Assembly (NCBI GenBank): GCA_043807765.1 | Contig: JAZDFQ010000045.1 | Coordinates: 62,001 to 126,000, forward strand | Source: Stygiobacter sp043807765 | Lineage (GTDB): Bacteria > Bacteroidota > Ignavibacteria > Ignavibacteriales > Melioribacteraceae | DNA length: 64,000 nt | Reading direction: 5' to 3' | In this document: positions 60,311-64,000 of the stretch, piece after piece | Layout: every line of letters begins with the position of its first letter | Numbering within the stretch: the stretch's first letter is position 1 | The notes under the pieces: model-generated | The model's database searches: none | Told to the model about the DNA's origin: nothing | What the model saw: the letters and a program-made list of their open reading frames with translations, nothing else | Program-made: the position numbers and the translations under genes

Positions 60311-60386
60311 CTTGTTCATACTCTTGATCTTAATCGGTTTTACAGCTATTTAAAGAAGATCAAGATTAAGATCACGAGCAAGAACA
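60311..60386. repeat. Inverted repeat of the CTTGATCTTAATC family
   Basis: The left arm (from CTTGTTCATACTC to TTGATCTTAATC) and the complement of the right arm agree at about 22 of 25 positions, separated by about 26 nt. It sits in the purM-tatD spacer. Similar words recur inside the signal-peptide codons of the dacB gene (61815-61833). Confidence 0.65.
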
Positions 60387-60415
60387 AGAAATAAAAGATT
60401 AGAAAGAAAGGCTAT

Positions 60416-61774
60416 ATGTTTATTGATACACACGCACATTTATTTTACCCCAATTTTGAAGACGATCTCGATCAGGTAATTGAGCGCGCTAAAAATGCCG
60501 GTGTAGATTACATAATCGTTCCCGGAACTGATCTTGCTACATCGATCAAAGCAGTTGAACTCGCTGAAAAATATGATTGCATTTATGCTGCCGTTGGAGT
60601 TCATCCGCACGATTCCAAAGATTGGGATAATTCAATCATTCCCAAACTCGAAGAGCTGGCTAAGAAAAATAAAGTAGTAGCAATTGGCGAAATTGGTTTG
60701 GATTACTACTACGATTTCTCTCCCAAGGAAAAACAAATTTCTGCTTTCAAAGATCTGATTAAACTAGCGCTTAAACTAAAACTTCCTATCATAGTTCACA
60801 ACCGCGATGCAAATGAAGATGTGATGAACATTATTCGTTCTTATAAAAATTCCGGATTGCGAGCACAGTTTCATTGCTTTGCCGGTTCTGTTGAAGACGC
60901 ACGTGAGCTGATAGAAATGCATCATTACATTTCTTTTCCCGGTAATGTTACTTTTAAGAAGATGGAAAGCATCCGTACAGTCTTAAGCCGCGTAGCAATA
61001 GAAAATCTTTTGCTCGAAACCGATTCGCCGTTTATGACTCCCGTTCCACACAGAGGTGAGCGCAACGAACCGGCGTTAATTAAATTTGTTGCTAAAAAAT
61101 TCGCCGAGGTTCATCATCTAACTATTGAAGATGTCGGCAGAACAACATCAGCAAACGTTCATAAACTTTTTGGCATTGGAATGAAACCGGAATTACATTT
61201 TACTTATCAGATTGGACAATCGCTTTACATCAACGTAACAAACAGATGTAACGCTGATTGCATTTTCTGCGACCGCAAAGGTGAGGCAATTATAAACGGC
61301 TATAGTTTGAAGATGACAAAATCTCAAGAGCCGGAAGCAGAGATTTACATTAAAGAAATTGGTGACCCAACTCGCTTCAAAGAAATTGTTTTTTGCGGTT
61401 ACGGCGAACCGACTATACGATGGGATGTTGTTAAGCAAGTTGCAAAGTATATAAAAGAGAACGGCGGCAAAACAAGAATGAATACGGACGGTCACGGAAA
61501 TTTTATTAATAAGCGCGATATAACTCATGAACTGAAAGATACGATTGACACTGTTTCCATCAGCTTAAACTCTACCGATCCGAAACAATACGCAAAGCTA
61601 ATGCGTGTTGATCCTTCTATGCACGAGGAGATGCTGGACTTTGCAAAGAAAGCGAAAAACTTTACGCACGTTGTATTATCAATAGTTGGATTAAACGAAG
61701 TTGATAAAGAAGCGGCAAAGAAATTTGTTACTGAAGAAGTGGGAGTTGATTTCAGAGAACGTGAATACTTTTGA
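60416..61774 (+). CDS. TatD-family deoxyribonuclease fused to a TatD-associated radical SAM domain
   Basis: The 452-residue protein joins two enzymes. Residues 1-256 are a TatD-type metal hydrolase: DTHAHLFY, VGVHPHDSK, IGEIGLDYYYD, PIIVHNRDANED, QFHCFAGS and ETDSPFMTPVPHRGERNEP supply the usual His/Glu/Asp ligands. Residues about 265-452 are a radical SAM domain with the iron-sulfur triad C278-x3-C282-x2-C285 (CNADCIFC) and GYGEPT. A stand-alone radical SAM protein associated with TatD genes is a known family (TIGR04038 as I recall), so the fusion supports a functional link. Reaction of the radical SAM part is unknown. It ends just before dacB. Confidence 0.92.
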   Translation: MFIDTHAHLFYPNFEDDLDQVIERAKNAGVDYIIVPGTDLATSIKAVELAEKYDCIYAAVGVHPHDSKDWDNSIIPKLEELAKKNKVVAIGEIGLDYYYDFSPKEKQISAFKDLIKLALKLKLPIIVHNRDANEDVMNIIRSYKNSGLRAQFHCFAGSVEDARELIEMHHYISFPGNVTFKKMESIRTVLSRVAIENLLLETDSPFMTPVPHRGERNEPALIKFVAKKFAEVHHLTIEDVGRTTSANVHKLFGIGMKPELHFTYQIGQSLYINVTNRCNADCIFCDRKGEAIINGYSLKMTKSQEPEAEIYIKEIGDPTRFKEIVFCGYGEPTIRWDVVKQVAKYIKENGGKTRMNTDGHGNFINKRDITHELKDTIDTVSISLNSTDPKQYAKLMRVDPSMHEEMLDFAKKAKNFTHVVLSIVGLNEVDKEAAKKFVTEEVGVDFREREYF

Positions 61775-61785
61775 AAGAGGCGGTA

Positions 61786-63222
61786 ATGAAAAACAAAATC
61801 TTCTTGCTCATAATCTTGTTCTTGATCTTAATCTCTCTTGAAGGCTGTTCTACATTTATTTCACCAGAAAAAACAGCAGCAAACAGAATAGACAGCCTTC
61901 TTATCAATCCTCTTTTTACAACCGCACAAGCTGGAATTTCTGTTATCGATTTGAAAAGCAAGCAGCCGGTATTTCAGCAGAATGAGAAAAAACTTTTCCG
62001 TCCGGCGTCAAATCAAAAACTGCTAACTACGTCTGCTGCGTTAGTTTTTCTGGGAACCGATTACAAATTTTCAACTTTCCTCTATCACACCGGAGAAATT
62101 ATAGACTCTGCTTGCAATGGCGATGTTTACTATGTCGGCGGATTTGATCCGGAATTTTCATCAACAAACTTGGATTCACTTACTCGAGAATTGAAAAAGT
62201 TTGGCATCAAACAGATTAACGGAAATCTTTACGCGGATGTTTCTTCTATGGATTCACTCTTCTGGGGTGAGGGCTGGATGTGGAATGATGATCCGGCTAC
62301 TTACATTCCCTATTTATCTCCTCTAACAATTAATAAGAATACTGTAAAAGTTTATTTCGAACCAGGACAAATTGGAAATCCCGCACAAATAAAACTTTTT
62401 CCTCAAACAAGTTTCTTCACAATTGAAAACGGCTCGACAACAATAGATTCCGGCAAAGCCAATTTTATAATTGACCGCGATTGGTTAAGAAGAAGAAATA
62501 CAATTTTTGTTGGCGGCACAATTCAAAAATCTGCCAAGCAAGATTCTGCGGAATTTAATGTATTCGATCCGGCCTTTTATTTTTTAACCCTTGCAAAAGA
62601 AAGTTTAGAGAGAAACGGGATTTCTCTTGTTGGCACGATTGATACATTAACACTTCCACAAAATGCCAAAAAAATTTTTGCGTTTGAAAGAAACATCAAG
62701 CCGGTTGTCACATATACAAACAAAGTTAGCGACAACCTCAACGCCGAACTTATTCTTCGCGCTCTTTCAAGAAACGCTTCGCTTAGCAAAGCTTCATTAC
62801 AAAACGGCAAGAAATTAATTGACAGCTTAATAACTCTCAGCGGTGCTAATCCAAAAGGTTACAGAGTAACTGATGGTTCCGGTTTATCATACTATAATCT
62901 AACAACGGCTGAATTGCTCTCTAAAGTACTAGTTTACATGTATGGACAAGACAAAGTTACTTTCGATGCTTTCTTTTCTTCACTTCCAATCGGAGGCGTA
63001 GATGGAACATTATCAAACCGATATAAAAATTCGCAAGCCAAGGGAAATGTATTTGCTAAAACCGGAACAATAAGCGGTGTTGCATCTTTATCCGGCTACA
63101 TAAAAACTAAAAAAGAAAACTGGCTCGCATTTTCAGTTTTAATTCAAAACTATATCGGCAGTGCTTCTGAAGCCAGAAAAATTCAAGACAAACTTTGCGA
63201 AATATTATTTGAAGAATTATGA
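61786..63222 (+). CDS. dacB: D-alanyl-D-alanine carboxypeptidase/endopeptidase (PBP4, peptidase S13)
   Basis: This class cleaves D-Ala-D-Ala ends or peptide cross-links of peptidoglycan. The start is the ATG at 61786 with an AGAGG site; a TTG 5 codons earlier overlaps the previous stop. About 478 residues: lipoprotein-like signal (hydrophobic 5-18, Cys21 in SLEGCS), then the catalytic S75-N-Q-K78 (S-x-x-K), S-D-N in NKVSDNLNAEL and K-T-G in FAKTGTISGV, with DGSGLSYYN before them. The Glu before Gly in the lipobox is atypical. The signal codons contain words of the nearby intergenic repeat. Its stop overlaps the prmA start. Confidence 0.93.
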   Translation: MKNKIFLLIILFLILISLEGCSTFISPEKTAANRIDSLLINPLFTTAQAGISVIDLKSKQPVFQQNEKKLFRPASNQKLLTTSAALVFLGTDYKFSTFLYHTGEIIDSACNGDVYYVGGFDPEFSSTNLDSLTRELKKFGIKQINGNLYADVSSMDSLFWGEGWMWNDDPATYIPYLSPLTINKNTVKVYFEPGQIGNPAQIKLFPQTSFFTIENGSTTIDSGKANFIIDRDWLRRRNTIFVGGTIQKSAKQDSAEFNVFDPAFYFLTLAKESLERNGISLVGTIDTLTLPQNAKKIFAFERNIKPVVTYTNKVSDNLNAELILRALSRNASLSKASLQNGKKLIDSLITLSGANPKGYRVTDGSGLSYYNLTTAELLSKVLVYMYGQDKVTFDAFFSSLPIGGVDGTLSNRYKNSQAKGNVFAKTGTISGVASLSGYIKTKKENWLAFSVLIQNYIGSASEARKIQDKLCEILFEEL

Positions 63223-64000
63223 AAACTTACAAAGAAATTAAAGTTACAACCGTACCATTTGATGTGGAAACAGTAAGCGGAATGCTATGGCAGCTTGATC
63301 TAGACGGCATTAATGAGTTTGATGACTATCTAACAGTTTTCATCAGTGAGACGAAAGAGACAACTCGCGAAGATGTTGAAGAAATTCTACAACATCTTGT
63401 TAATGAAAAACTAATAGAGTCTTTTAATACGGAAGAACAGACCTTAGAAGAGAAGAATTGGAATGAAGAGTATGAAAAGAATGTACGCGTTGTTGAAGTG
63501 ACTGATAAAATTGTTATCAAGCCTTCATTTAAGGAATACTCTCCGAAACCGGATCAGTTAATCATTACAATTGATCCCAAAATGTCTTTTGGAACCGGAG
63601 AACATGCAACTACAAAACTTGTTTTGCAGCATCTGGAGAGAAATGTAGCCGGTGGAGAAAAAGTTTTAGATATTGGTTCCGGCACCGGAGTCTTGGGTAT
63701 TGCATCTGTATTGCTTGGCGCAAAGAACGCGCTTTGTATAGATAACGACGAATGGTGTTTGATGAATGGTGTGGAAAACGTAAAAGCAAACAATTTAGAG
63801 AGTAGAATTGAAGTTCGCCAATGCGAATTGAAAGATGTATCAGAAAGCAAGTTCGATTTAATAGTTGCAAATATTAACAAGCATATTTTAATAGACTTAG
63901 TCGATCTCATCAGTATAAAAATGAAAAAGACCGGAACGTTAATACTTTCCGGTCTTTTAGATATAGATGAAACTGATATTATCGGCTTATATAATTCAAA
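63219..64000 (+). CDS. prmA: Ribosomal protein L11 methyltransferase, 3'-truncated by window edge
   Basis: PrmA trimethylates L11. The ATG overlaps the dacB stop (ATGA). 260 codons are visible without a stop; the family has about 280-300 residues, so only a short end is missing. After an N-terminal domain (MKTYKEIKVTTVPFDVETVS) come the substrate-linked DPKMSFGTGEHATTKL, SAM-binding VLDIGSGTGVLGIASVLLGA and LIVANINKHILIDL. Because it has no stop in the window it is easy to miss in a simple open-frame scan. Confidence 0.93.
   Translation, partial: MKTYKEIKVTTVPFDVETVSGMLWQLDLDGINEFDDYLTVFISETKETTREDVEEILQHLVNEKLIESFNTEEQTLEEKNWNEEYEKNVRVVEVTDKIVIKPSFKEYSPKPDQLIITIDPKMSFGTGEHATTKLVLQHLERNVAGGEKVLDIGSGTGVLGIASVLLGAKNALCIDNDEWCLMNGVENVKANNLESRIEVRQCELKDVSESKFDLIVANINKHILIDLVDLISIKMKKTGTLILSGLLDIDETDIIGLYNS

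Noticed and set aside
63554..63910. 118-codon minus-strand frame at the window end
   Set aside because: Antisense to the conserved methyltransferase core of prmA, whose frame lacks a stop only because the window ends.
1..64000. CRISPR array, tRNA, rRNA or transposase genes
   Set aside because: No regularly spaced repeats of CRISPR type, no cloverleaf-like or rRNA sequence and no transposase or integrase motifs were seen on either strand by eye.

Overview
The window is AT-rich bacterial chromosome, most consistent with the Ignavibacteria (Bacteroidota/Chlorobi group). This rests on overall gene content, a degraded type IX secretion (Por) C-terminal sorting signal at about 57.6 kb, TonB/ExbBD genes, and hairpin-shaped intergenic repeats common in that group. 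It is an inference from family knowledge, not from a database search. Many genes overlap by 1-8 nt and carry purine-rich Shine-Dalgarno sites; several use TTG or GTG starts. I saw no rRNA, tRNA, CRISPR array, transposase or prophage.

1-23 kb is a chemotaxis region read almost entirely on the minus strand. From upstream to downstream it runs cheW, a four-helix-type MCP, an MCP with a c-type heme motif, two small periplasmic TonB-C-terminal-domain proteins, a third MCP, an outer-membrane porin plus Cache-domain MCP pair, and an NtrB/NtrC-like two-component pair. A tightly coupled core operon follows: HEAT-repeat protein, cheR, two single-domain response regulators, a CheZ-like phosphatase, cheA, cheB and an 81-residue CxC protein. 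Before it lie a truncated DUF362 gene and a secreted NTF2-like protein.

23.8-37.9 kb is a plus-strand operon of four histidine kinases and a double-receiver protein. It ends in a 2417-residue hybrid kinase with about 14 PAS domains, a GAF domain and a C-terminal receiver. No DNA-binding output protein is encoded in it, so the signal must leave through partners elsewhere or through the receivers.

38-55.5 kb is housekeeping: aminotransferase and PEP carboxykinase (overlapping), a lipoprotein, PpiD-like foldase, a sodium:solute symporter with a small two-helix partner, an APC permease, ExbB-ExbD-TonB, coaD, a comEA/pilM-like/rsmD operon, and hrcA-grpE-dnaJ.

55.5-59.3 kb is an accessory patch between hrcA and purM. 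It holds a decayed RelE toxin with an intact antitoxin, a HicB-like protein, a coiled-coil protein, the sorting-signal remnant, a HEPN/MNT pair, and a frameshifted small-gene pair flanked by 42-bp perfect direct repeats. The window closes with purM, a TatD-radical SAM fusion, a PBP4-type carboxypeptidase (dacB) and the start of prmA, cut by the window edge.
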